From Breznakiella homolactica (GTDB lineage Bacteria; Spirochaetota; Spirochaetia; Treponematales; Breznakiellaceae), in assembly GCF_016616095.2 (NCBI RefSeq), contig NZ_CP067089.2, positions 4,154,001-4,218,000 of the forward strand: 64,000 nt of DNA. The letters run 5' to 3'. The notes beneath the pieces are model-generated. The model was not told where the DNA came from. It was given only the letters and a program-made list of their open reading frames with translations, and did not search any database. Within the stretch, counting starts at the first letter, position 1. The number at the start of each line of letters is the position of its first letter. The position numbers and the translations under genes were made by a program. Positions 34,840-42,486 of this stretch are shown here, one piece after another.

Positions 34840-35217
34840 ATGTATTCCGCACGGGTAGAAGCCGATTTCGCAGCGGCCCATTTTCTCAGCCATTACCATG
34901 GAAAATGCGAAAACCTCCATGGCCATAACTACCGGGTCCTCCTGTGGGTTCGGGGCGAAAGCCTTGATGAGGGCGGTATGCTGGCGGACTTCGGTCTGCT
35001 CAAAAAAGCTCTCAGGCAGGTCGTTTCGGAACTGGACCATAGTAATTTGAATGACATATCGGAATTCCGCGGCGACCCCAGCGCGGAACGGATCGCCCGG
35101 TATATTTTTACCAGCCTGGAAAAAATGTTCGGGGAATTTTCCCTTGACCCGGCTCTGCTCTGGGCGGTGGATGTGTTTGAGACTCCCACCAGCATGGCCC
35201 GGTACGAACGGGGCTAA
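34840..35217 (+). CDS. queD: 6-carboxy/pyruvoyl-tetrahydropterin synthase family protein (QueD-like)
   Basis: 125 residues. Zinc ligands H14, H27 and H29 and the catalytic Cys23 are in AAHFLSHYHGKCENLHGHNY; the C-terminal VDVFETPTSMARY matches the family end. The enzyme makes 6-carboxytetrahydropterin for queuosine synthesis or acts in pterin metabolism. No other queuosine gene is present. The frame is open upstream through repeat P1, but the ATG at 34840 begins the conserved fold. The gene sits directly after repeat P1, which may supply or terminate its transcript. Confidence 0.88.
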   Translation: MYSARVEADFAAAHFLSHYHGKCENLHGHNYRVLLWVRGESLDEGGMLADFGLLKKALRQVVSELDHSNLNDISEFRGDPSAERIARYIFTSLEKMFGEFSLDPALLWAVDVFETPTSMARYERG

Positions 35218-35242
35218 CCGGGAGTACCAAAGCGATTTCGGA

Positions 35243-35821
35243 TTATTCTTCGCCGAACACAGCAGCGGTGAACGTATACAGTTCCGCCCCGGGCTGGCGG
35301 TATGAACCGCCGGGTACTCCCGCTTTGACGCAGATATAATCGAGGTACTGATCCCGGTCCCACCCTTGTTCCGCCGGGACCTGGGGAAGCAGTACCCCGG
35401 CCCTTCCTCCGTATATGAGATACAGACCGTGGACGCCGACTGTGACGGTCTGCGGATCCGGGCATAACTCCATGGGCGAGAGAACGGAAATCTCAATTGT
35501 GCAGCGGTTCAGCTCTTCCTGCCGGAGCTTCCGGAACCGGGGATCGCCGAAGGCGGCTTCCTGCGCCATGGTACGGATGGTTTTTTCCAAAGGCTCGGAC
35601 GCGGCCATCCTGCCGATGCATCCCCGGAGATTTTTTCCTTCCCGGAGGGTTACAAAGGCGCCGAAGGGCCGAACCAGGGCGGATGTCCCCGCTTCCGCCG
35701 CGGCCTGCAGGGCTTCGCTCCGTTCATACTCCGGCGGCCGCTGTTCCAGCCTCGCGGCAATAGCCTCCCGGGCATCCCTGAGCAAGGCCGACTGTTCTTC
35801 CTGGGTTATCAGCGTATTCAT
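35243..35821 (-). CDS. amrA: AMMECR1-domain protein (AmmeMemoRadiSam protein A)
   Basis: 192 residues with the conserved FGAFVTLREGKNLRGCIGRM block, AAFGDPRF and EISVLSPMEL, the signature of the AMMECR1 fold. In bacteria and archaea this gene is often found with a Memo protein and a radical SAM gene as a conserved three-part system of unknown function. The Memo homologue here is about 20 kb away (55024-55884), and the radical SAM member is not in the window. Convergent with queD and flanked by hairpin repeats. Confidence 0.88.
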   Translation of the reverse strand: MNTLITQEEQSALLRDAREAIAARLEQRPPEYERSEALQAAAEAGTSALVRPFGAFVTLREGKNLRGCIGRMAASEPLEKTIRTMAQEAAFGDPRFRKLRQEELNRCTIEISVLSPMELCPDPQTVTVGVHGLYLIYGGRAGVLLPQVPAEQGWDRDQYLDYICVKAGVPGGSYRQPGAELYTFTAAVFGEE

Positions 35822-35884
35822 AGTCCTACACTAGTTCCAGGAAAACGGTGTGTCAACCAGGATACCTGCATTATACCGTTGCCC

Positions 35885-36025
35885 GGCAAAGAAGCATGGT
35901 GTGGCAAGGTCTGAGGGTCCCGCCTGAGGATACGGGCTCTGGCTCCGTGTCGGCCTGCGGCCTCGAAAGTCGCTCAGAGCCCGTATCCTCAGGCACCCCG
36001 CGTTACCATTACGGCACCATGCTTC
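35885..36025. repeat. Hairpin repeat P2 with terminal inverted repeats
   Basis: GAAGCATGGTG (35891-35901) and CACCATGCTTC (36015-36025) are perfect 11-bp terminal inverted repeats. Inside is a hairpin with a perfect 20-bp stem (35922-35941 and 35975-35994). Its 33-nt loop (35942-35974) is the exact reverse complement of the P1 loop, although the stem sequences are unrelated. Confidence 0.88.
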
Positions 36026-36188
36026 TGTGCCGCTGTTCCTGTGATACAGGTATCCTGGCTTAGCGATACCGAGTTTTCCGGGTCTGTTTCCGGGGTGATG
36101 TGCTGCCGGAGAATGAAGGACGGTTCCTGCATACCCCAGGAACCCGGAGTGGGGGGAGTGGAAGACCCGCGAAGCGGGGCTGAAACGA

Positions 36189-36400
36189 GGGGGAGCAGCC
36201 CGCGCGACCGGGCAGTACCGAGCCGGTTAAGCCGGAAAGCACCCGGCCGTAACGGTAGCTCGGGGTGGCATGGAGAAGAGGGTATGAGCGACTTTCGAGG
36301 CCGCAGGCCGCTGGGGAGCCATACCCTCTTCCCCATGCCAGGACCCGCAGAACCGGTAAATCCCGGGTGCTTTCCGGCTTGTCAGCCTCGGTGCTCCCCC
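36189..36400. repeat. Nested hairpin repeat P3
   Basis: Three nested stems: GGGGGAGC/GCTCCCCC (36189-36196, 36393-36400), a perfect 16-bp pair GCCGGAAAGCACCCGG (36231-36246 with 36363-36378), and a 21-bp stem with one mismatch (36266-36286, 36320-36340). The inner loop (36287-36319) is 33 nt and matches P1 at 29 of 33 positions. It ends 46 bp before azlC. The stretch 35822-36446 has no credible gene apart from these repeats. Confidence 0.87.
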
Positions 36401-36446
36401 GCATCCATGGACAGGGCCGCCGGTTTTGGATATGCTCAGGGAAACC

Positions 36447-37166
36447 ATGAAAAACACCCATCACCGCAGAATCTTTACCGATGCGCTGAAATATTCGGTG
36501 CCTGTTTTTCTCGGATACATTGCCATCGGAATAGCCTTCGGGCTGCTTCTGGCGGACGCGGGGTACCCCTGGTGGCTGGCCCTGATCATGAGCATAGTGA
36601 TGTACGCCGGCGCGGGCCAGTATATGGCGGTGGGGCTCTTCGCTTCCGGTGTAAGTCTCTGGGAAGCCGCCCTGGTACAGCTCGTTCTCAATGCCCGGCA
36701 CATGGCCTACGGGCTGACCATGCACGGCCGTTTCAGCGCCGCGGGCCCTTATAAGTGGTATCTCATTTTTTCCCTCACCGACGAAACCTTTGCTTTGCTG
36801 TCGTCCCTGCCCCCGGAAAACGGCGATCCCCGGGACCGGAGCCGGTTTATGTTTTACGTTGCCCTGCTGGACCAGTTCTACTGGATTTTGGGATCGGTTA
36901 TCGGGGCGGTGGCGGGGACCTTAATTCCGTTCAGCCTCGACGGAATCGGCTTTGCCCTGACGGCTCTGTTTATTGTGCTCATGATAGAACAGATCCTCCA
37001 GGTCAGGCAGCCGAAGCCCTTTATCATTGCCGCCGCCGCCGCCGTTGGCACGAGTCTTCTGTTTCCCTCAAGGATTTCCCTGCTTTCAGCGCTGGTAATA
37101 TCCCTGGTACTGGTCCAGCTTTTCGGCGGCAGCCGGAAAAACGAACCGGGAGGTTCTCCGTGCTGA
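36447..37166 (+). CDS. azlC: AzlC-family branched-chain amino acid exporter, large subunit
   Basis: 239-residue membrane protein with about seven to eight segments. GIAFGLLLADAGYPWWLALI and MYAGAGQYMAVGLFASG, followed by LNARHMAYGLTM, are AzlC family motifs. With AzlD it forms a two-part exporter for branched-chain amino acids or analogues. ATGs at 36432 and 36447 are both possible; the second has AGGGA just before it. It overlaps azlD by seven bases. Confidence 0.9.
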   Translation: MKNTHHRRIFTDALKYSVPVFLGYIAIGIAFGLLLADAGYPWWLALIMSIVMYAGAGQYMAVGLFASGVSLWEAALVQLVLNARHMAYGLTMHGRFSAAGPYKWYLIFSLTDETFALLSSLPPENGDPRDRSRFMFYVALLDQFYWILGSVIGAVAGTLIPFSLDGIGFALTALFIVLMIEQILQVRQPKPFIIAAAAAVGTSLLFPSRISLLSALVISLVLVQLFGGSRKNEPGGSPC

Positions 37167-37537
37167 CCCTCACCCAGGCTCTGGCCGCGACCGCGGTTAT
37201 GGGAGCGGTCATTTTTTTCTGCCGGGCCGCTCCTTTTCTGTTCTTCAAATCCCGGAACCGTTCCGAAGAACCGGGGCAGTCCGGGGCCCGGTCCTGGGAA
37301 TCCCGTTTCCTCGGCTTTGTGGAAACGGTGGTTCCGCCGGTGGCCATGACGGTTCTGGCCTTTAACGCGCTGGCCGCTCCGTTCTCGGGAGGCATCAGAG
37401 ACGGCCTCCCGGTTCTGGCCGCGGCGGCGGTTACCGCGGGGCTCCATCTCTGGAAGCGTAATTCCCTGATCAGTATTTTCGGCGGTACCGCCCTGTACAT
37501 GGTTATAAATAGAATAATTATGCAGTATTTCTTCTGA
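37160..37537 (+). CDS. azlD: AzlD-family transporter small subunit
   Basis: 125 residues, four hydrophobic segments (about 5-25, 55-75, 80-95, 100-122), standard AzlD layout with the ending ISIFGGTALYMVINRII. The frame opens far upstream in azlC, but a GTG at 37160 preceded by GGGAGG at six bases is the correct start and overlaps the azlC stop. Partner of AzlC in the exporter. Confidence 0.88.
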   Translation: MLTLTQALAATAVMGAVIFFCRAAPFLFFKSRNRSEEPGQSGARSWESRFLGFVETVVPPVAMTVLAFNALAAPFSGGIRDGLPVLAAAAVTAGLHLWKRNSLISIFGGTALYMVINRIIMQYFF

Positions 37538-37554
37538 ATTTTGCATAATTATTC

Positions 37555-37584
37555 TTGACAGCGGCTGTTTTTCTGTGACATTAT
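37555..37584 (+). promoter_or_regulatory. Predicted leaderless promoter of gatC
   Basis: Consensus -35 TTGACA (37555-37560), 18-bp spacer and CATTAT (37579-37584). The -10 box ends six bases before the gatC ATG at 37591, and there is no Shine-Dalgarno. Confidence 0.7.
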
Positions 37585-37590
37585 TTAAAT

Positions 37591-37914
37591 ATGAAAACGC
37601 AGGATTTACAGGAAACAGCCCGCCTGGCCCATCTTCCTATGGATGAGCAGGAACTGGCCGGCGCGTTTCCAGAGTTTGAGCGTATGCTCGGATTTTTCGC
37701 TGCCATGGAAGCAGCCGACGGAGATGGGACTGCCTTTTCGCGCCCCATCGTTGACCTCTCCCGGACCTCACCCTCCGCCGATTCCGGCAATTTCCGCCCC
37801 GATAATTCCAATAATAATACCAATAACAATTCCTCCAACGGCCTTAACGAGACCCTCATAAATAATGCAGGGGAACGGAATGGCCGGTTCATTGTGGTTC
37901 CCAACGTTTTATAG
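37591..37914 (+). CDS. gatC: Asp/Glu-tRNA amidotransferase subunit C with Asn-rich insert
   Basis: 107 residues. The N-terminal ETARLAHLPMDEQELAGAFP and FERMLGFFAAMEAADGDGT fit GatC, and the C-terminal FIVVPNVL is the usual family end. Between them residues 71-83 form an asparagine/serine tract (DNSNNNTNNNSSN) not expected in GatC, encoded by an AAT/AAC-rich stretch that may be a slippage expansion. GatC stabilises the GatA-GatB contact. First gene of gatCAB-aspS. Confidence 0.87.
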   Translation: MKTQDLQETARLAHLPMDEQELAGAFPEFERMLGFFAAMEAADGDGTAFSRPIVDLSRTSPSADSGNFRPDNSNNNTNNNSSNGLNETLINNAGERNGRFIVVPNVL

Positions 37915-37994
37915 GGAATCCCCGCTGCCAGCCATTCCAGTATAATTTCACTATTATTTGTTCCGGTTTTAGCCGGATACGTGTTGGAGTACGT

Positions 37995-39518
37995 ATGTCT
38001 ATATTTACGGTAACCGAAGAATTTAAAGACTATTTCGAATCATGGGAAGCGAAAATAGGCGCTTTCATACAATACGACCTTTCGGCCCCCGGCGCTTCCG
38101 GGGAAAAGCCCCAAGAAGATGGGGCTGAGCCGGATGAAGTTCTGCTGCGGGATTCCGCGGAAGCTGAAACCCGGCTCCGGGGGCTGCCCTTCGCGGTGAA
38201 GGATAATATTGCCGTGGAAGGTTTTTCCCTGAGCTGCGGGTCGAAACTTCTGGAATCCTTTGTTTCTCCTTATACGGCCACGGCCGCTGCCCGCCTCACA
38301 GCCCGGGGCGCCCGGGTAATCGGCAAAACCAATCTCGATGAATTCGGCATGGGATCTTCCACGGATAATTCCGCCATAAAACGGACGAACAATCCCTGGG
38401 ATACCGGCCGGGTAGCCGGCGGTTCCTCCGGCGGTTCCGCTGCGGCGGTGGCCGCGGGGATGGTCCCCTTTGCCCTGGGTTCGGATACGGGCGGTTCGGT
38501 CCGCCAGCCCGCGGCCTTCTGCGGAACCATCGGGCTTAAACCGACCTACGGCGCCGTTTCCCGGTACGGCCTGGTGGCGTACGCTTCGAGCCTTGAATCA
38601 ATCGGTATCCTTTCCGATACCGTCGGCCGGGCCCGGGATGTGTACGCCGTGATCCGGGGCAGGGATCCCATGGATCAGACCACCGGTGAAATTCCCGGAC
38701 GATCCCGGTCCCTGTACAGCAGCCCCGGGACCGCCGGGACAATCGGGGTCCTTTCCCCGGAATCCATTGCGCGGGCCCTGGCGGGTCTTTCCGGGCCGGG
38801 GGCGGAAAAAACGGGTCTCGAAACAGCGGCCCGGGCTGCGGTTCTTGAGGACGCGGTGGCCCGGAGTTTCGAACTGACGAAGGAACGGTTTTCCCGCATG
38901 GGCTATACCCTGACTGAGGTTCAGCTTCCCTGCCTCGCCTACGCGGTTCCGGCGTACTACACCATCGCCGCCGCGGAGGCCAGCGCCAACCTGGCCCGTT
39001 TCGACGGCATCCGGTACGGAAAGCGGCCGGCCCGGGCGGAGAATCCCAATGAGCTGGTGGCCCAGGCCCGGGAGACCGGCCTGGGCAGTGAGGTTAAGCT
39101 CCGGATACTCCTGGGTACCTTTGTGCTCCGGTCAGGGTTTCAGGACCAGTACTACCTCCGGGCCCAGCGGATCCGGTCGGGGATACGCCGGGAATTCGAA
39201 GTCCTCCTGGGGACCGCCGGAGAGCCCGGGCCGTATGACGCCCTGCTCATGCCGGTTTTTCCCACCCGGGCCTTCGGCCGGGACGGCGCGGCGCTGACCC
39301 CTTTTATGCAGAAAGCCGCGGACATCTATACCTGCTGCGCCAACCTGGCGGGACTCCCGGCCCTGGCCTTTCCCGCCGGCGCCGAAGGCGGCCTTCCCGT
39401 GGGAATGCAGCTTCTGGGCCGGTCTTTTTCGGAATCTGTACTGCTGGATATGGCGGAACAGTATGAATCGGCGTATCCCTTTGACCATCCCGCGGGATAC
39501 AGATCTTTCTGGAGTTAG
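37995..39518 (+). CDS. gatA: Asp/Glu-tRNA(Asn/Gln) amidotransferase subunit A
   Basis: 507-residue amidase-signature enzyme that frees ammonia from glutamine. The catalytic lysine is in LPFAVKDNIAVEG, and the Ser-cisSer pair lies in AGGSSGGSAAAVAAG and GSDTGGSVRQPAAFCG. GGAG precedes the ATG. Two bases separate it from gatB, so the two are coupled. A short extension rich in Glu and Asp between about 32 and 52 lies before the core. Confidence 0.96.
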   Translation: MSIFTVTEEFKDYFESWEAKIGAFIQYDLSAPGASGEKPQEDGAEPDEVLLRDSAEAETRLRGLPFAVKDNIAVEGFSLSCGSKLLESFVSPYTATAAARLTARGARVIGKTNLDEFGMGSSTDNSAIKRTNNPWDTGRVAGGSSGGSAAAVAAGMVPFALGSDTGGSVRQPAAFCGTIGLKPTYGAVSRYGLVAYASSLESIGILSDTVGRARDVYAVIRGRDPMDQTTGEIPGRSRSLYSSPGTAGTIGVLSPESIARALAGLSGPGAEKTGLETAARAAVLEDAVARSFELTKERFSRMGYTLTEVQLPCLAYAVPAYYTIAAAEASANLARFDGIRYGKRPARAENPNELVAQARETGLGSEVKLRILLGTFVLRSGFQDQYYLRAQRIRSGIRREFEVLLGTAGEPGPYDALLMPVFPTRAFGRDGAALTPFMQKAADIYTCCANLAGLPALAFPAGAEGGLPVGMQLLGRSFSESVLLDMAEQYESAYPFDHPAGYRSFWS

Positions 39519-39520
39519 CC

Positions 39521-41008
39521 ATGTACCAGTCATTCATTGGATTAGAAGTCCATATTCATTTATTAACCCAAACAAAGGTGTTCTGCTCCTGCCGGTCAGC
39601 CTTCGGGGATGAACCCAACACGAACGTATGCCCCGTGTGTTTGGGGTATCCCGGGGTTCTTCCCTCACTCAACCGGGAAGCCCTCCGTATGGGTGCTGTG
39701 GTTGCCCGGTCCCTGGGCTGCGCGATTCCCGAAAAAACCTGGTTTGAGCGCAAGCAGTATTTCTATCCCGACATGCCCAAGAATTACCAGATATCCCAGT
39801 TCGCCTCACCCCTGGGGCAGAACGGATACCTTGATATAGAAGGAAAGGGCAGCCGGAAACGGGTGCGTATCAGGGAATGTCATCTTGAAGAAGACGCAGG
39901 AAAGATGATCCACGCGGGGACGGTGTCGCTTCTGGATTACAACCGGGCGGGGATGCCTCTCCTGGAAATTGTGACCGAGCCGGATCTGGAAACCGGAGAG
40001 GAAGCGGAACTGTTCATCCGCCATCTCCGCCGTATCGTCCGGTACCTTGGGGTATGTGACGGAAACATGGAGGAAGGGTCCCTCCGGGCGGACGCCAACG
40101 TTTCCATTAACCTCCGGGGCCGCGGACTGGGCAGCAAGGTGGAGATCAAGAACCTCAACTCATCCCGGTTTGTCCGGCTCGGTCTCGACTACGAGATCCG
40201 GCGCCAGGAAACCATGCTGGAAGAGGGCAGGGCGGTGGCCCAGGAAACCCGCCTCTGGAATGAAAACCGGGACCGGACCGAACCCATGCGGTCCAAGGAG
40301 GACTCCAAGGATTACCGGTATTTTCCCGAGCCGGATCTTCCCGTTTTCGTTCCCGACGTTGAATTCCTCGCGTCCGTTGAGGCCGGCCGTACGGAGCTGC
40401 CCCTGGACCGGATGAAACGGCTGGTCCGTACCTGCGGTGTCACCGTTGAACAGGCGGAGCTCATCTGCGACGAAAAGCCCCTGGCGGATTATTTTGAAGC
40501 CGCCGCCGCCGAAGCCCGGAACCTTGGTCACGGGGATGATGCTCCAGGGCGTATCGCGGCTTGGCTTCTTTCGGATGTCAAACGGGTGTTGAACCGGGAC
40601 CGTATTTCACCGGAGACCATTTTTTCCCTGGCCCTCACGCCCAAAAGGCTGGCGGAACTGGCGGGGCTCGTTTCGGCGGGGACGGTTTCCGGAAAAAACG
40701 CCCGGGAGGTTCTGGAAGCGGTGCTCGCCGAGGACAAGGACCCGGAGGCCATTATCCGGGAACGGGGCTGGGAGCGGATTACCGACCCGGAACTCATCGC
40801 CGGTACTGTGCGTTCGGTCTGTTCCCGGGAAGAAAAAGCCCTTTCCGATATAGCAAAGGCTATGCTCGATGGAAATGAAAAACGCAGGGCCGCTCTGGAA
40901 ACCTATCTGGTGGGAAAAATCCTCGCCGCCACCGGCGGCCGGGCCGACCCCGGTATAACCCGGACCCAGCTCGGTGTATTTTTAGCGGCATATTCCCCGG
41001 ACCGGTAA
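39521..41008 (+). CDS. gatB: Asp/Glu-tRNA(Asn/Gln) amidotransferase subunit B
   Basis: 495 residues. The kinase/amidase core begins FIGLEVHIHLLTQTKVFCSC, with a zinc-type cysteine set (CSCRSAFGDEPNTNVCPVC). Then come GSLRADANVSI and the C-terminal helical and YqeY-like tail (about 350-495) that binds the tRNA D-loop. GatB activates the misacylated aminoacyl-tRNA and receives ammonia from GatA. Followed 22 bp later by an AspRS of nondiscriminating appearance. Confidence 0.96.
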   Translation: MYQSFIGLEVHIHLLTQTKVFCSCRSAFGDEPNTNVCPVCLGYPGVLPSLNREALRMGAVVARSLGCAIPEKTWFERKQYFYPDMPKNYQISQFASPLGQNGYLDIEGKGSRKRVRIRECHLEEDAGKMIHAGTVSLLDYNRAGMPLLEIVTEPDLETGEEAELFIRHLRRIVRYLGVCDGNMEEGSLRADANVSINLRGRGLGSKVEIKNLNSSRFVRLGLDYEIRRQETMLEEGRAVAQETRLWNENRDRTEPMRSKEDSKDYRYFPEPDLPVFVPDVEFLASVEAGRTELPLDRMKRLVRTCGVTVEQAELICDEKPLADYFEAAAAEARNLGHGDDAPGRIAAWLLSDVKRVLNRDRISPETIFSLALTPKRLAELAGLVSAGTVSGKNAREVLEAVLAEDKDPEAIIRERGWERITDPELIAGTVRSVCSREEKALSDIAKAMLDGNEKRRAALETYLVGKILAATGGRADPGITRTQLGVFLAAYSPDR

Positions 41009-41030
41009 TTTATTTATAAAGGAAAACAGT

Positions 41031-42332
41031 ATGCGTACATTGGCAAAAGATATTCGCCCGGCGGCGGAACGCTCCGGGGACACTGTGGAAGTATACGGCT
41101 GGGTTCACCGAATCCGTGAGCTCGGCGGAATCGTTTTTATCGTTCTCCGGGACCGGTCGGGGCTGGTCCAGCTTGTGCTGGAAGAAAAACCGGATCTTAC
41201 CCTGGAATCGGTGATCCGGGTATCGGGCATTCCCGCGGTAAATCCCAAGGCGCCCGGCGGGGCGGAAATCCGGGTTCTGGAATACGAATGCATATCCCGG
41301 GCATCCGGCGATCTGCCCTACCAGGTAAACGGGGACGTATCGAAGACAGGTCTCGAAACTATCCTGGATCACCGGCCGCTTTCCCTGCGGAATCCCAAAA
41401 TCCGGGCTGTTTTTGCGGTGCAGTCGGCAATAATCGAAGCTTTTTCCGGATATCTCCGGGACCATGATTTTACGGAAATCAAAACCAGCAAACTCATCGG
41501 CGGCGGCACCGAGGGCGGCACCGGGCTTTTTACGGTGGACTATTTCGGCCGGAAAGTCTACCTCGCCCAGTCCCCGCAGTTTTATAAGCAGACCATGGTC
41601 GCCGCCGGCTTTGAACGGGTTTTTGAGGTGGCCCCTGCCTACCGGGCGGAAAAACACGATACCCCGCGGCATCTCAACGAATACGTTTCCATGGATGTTG
41701 AAATGGGCTTTATCGAATCGGAAAAGGATCTTATAGAACTTGAAAAGGGGCTTCTTGCCTATATTTTCGATGCTCTCAACCGTAAAAACAGCGTTGATCT
41801 TGCCCTGTGGGATGCGCCGCCCCTGGATCCCGGCTCCGTTTCCAGGGCTCCGACCGTGCCCTACGATGAAGCCCTCCGGATTGCCGCCTCCCGCGGCGGG
41901 CCGGGGGGACAGGCTCCGGAAAAAATGTTTGACCTCAACCCCGAAGCCGAACGGCTCCTCTGTGACTGGGCCCAGGATGAATACGGTATCGGCCTTGTTT
42001 TTGTTAATGAATTCCCCCGGCGGTCCCGGCCGTTTTATACCTATCCTCTGGACGAAGGGCGGACCATGAGCTTTGACGCCCTGTTCCGGGGCCTGGAAAT
42101 TACCACCGGCGGCAGGCGGCAGGAGAACTATCAGGCTATTCTGGAGGTTCTGCCGAAATTCGGGCTCACGTCGGAGGGCCTGGAGGATTACCTGGCAATT
42201 TTCAAATACGGCTGCCCGCCCCACGGCGGATTTGCCATCGGATGCGAACGGCTTACCCAGAAAATCCTCGGCCTTGCCAGCGTCAAGGAAGCCAGCCTCT
42301 TCCCCCGGGACCGCAAACGGACCGCACCATAA
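41031..42332 (+). CDS. aspS: Archaeal-type, probably nondiscriminating aspartyl-tRNA synthetase
   Basis: 433 residues, short archaeal/eukaryal-type AspRS without the GAD insertion of the normal bacterial enzyme. The OB-fold reads VYGWVHRIRELGG with H26, and NPKAPGGAEI with P75. In archaeal AspRS a Trp and a Lys at the equivalent sites give tRNA-Asp discrimination, while His and Pro go with relaxed recognition. The class II core is intact (YRAEKHDTPRHLNEYVSMDV; FAIGCERLTQKILG). Immediately downstream of gatCAB, it most likely makes Asp-tRNA(Asn) for conversion to Asn-tRNA. Confidence 0.9.
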   Translation: MRTLAKDIRPAAERSGDTVEVYGWVHRIRELGGIVFIVLRDRSGLVQLVLEEKPDLTLESVIRVSGIPAVNPKAPGGAEIRVLEYECISRASGDLPYQVNGDVSKTGLETILDHRPLSLRNPKIRAVFAVQSAIIEAFSGYLRDHDFTEIKTSKLIGGGTEGGTGLFTVDYFGRKVYLAQSPQFYKQTMVAAGFERVFEVAPAYRAEKHDTPRHLNEYVSMDVEMGFIESEKDLIELEKGLLAYIFDALNRKNSVDLALWDAPPLDPGSVSRAPTVPYDEALRIAASRGGPGGQAPEKMFDLNPEAERLLCDWAQDEYGIGLVFVNEFPRRSRPFYTYPLDEGRTMSFDALFRGLEITTGGRRQENYQAILEVLPKFGLTSEGLEDYLAIFKYGCPPHGGFAIGCERLTQKILGLASVKEASLFPRDRKRTAP

Positions 42333-42390
42333 CCATGCCGGACGTCTTTTCACCTTCAACGGCAGGGTACCTGCGTATGTACCCCGAAAT

Positions 42391-42407
42391 GGCAAAGAAG
42401 CATGGTG
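42391..42407 (+). repeat. Solo copy of the P2 terminal repeat
   Basis: Seventeen bases GGCAAAGAAGCATGGTG are identical to 35885-35901. No partner arm is visible before hexokinase, so this may be a decayed or solo end of the hairpin family. Confidence 0.6.
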
Positions 42408-42486
42408 GGAGAATGTCCTGTGGGGGCCTTGCGGCGGGTCCGGTTTCTTTTGCATAATAGAAGTACCAGAGAATTCGGAGGAACCT

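Noticed and set aside
34362..36760. Several open frames on both strands across the hairpin repeats
   Set aside because: Their translations only repeat the palindromic arms (for example GLESRSYPFL and RPQADTEPYP), so they reflect the repeat DNA and not proteins.
41010..42455. 481-codon minus-strand frame opposite aspS
   Set aside because: Antisense of a conserved synthetase, composition unlike a real protein.
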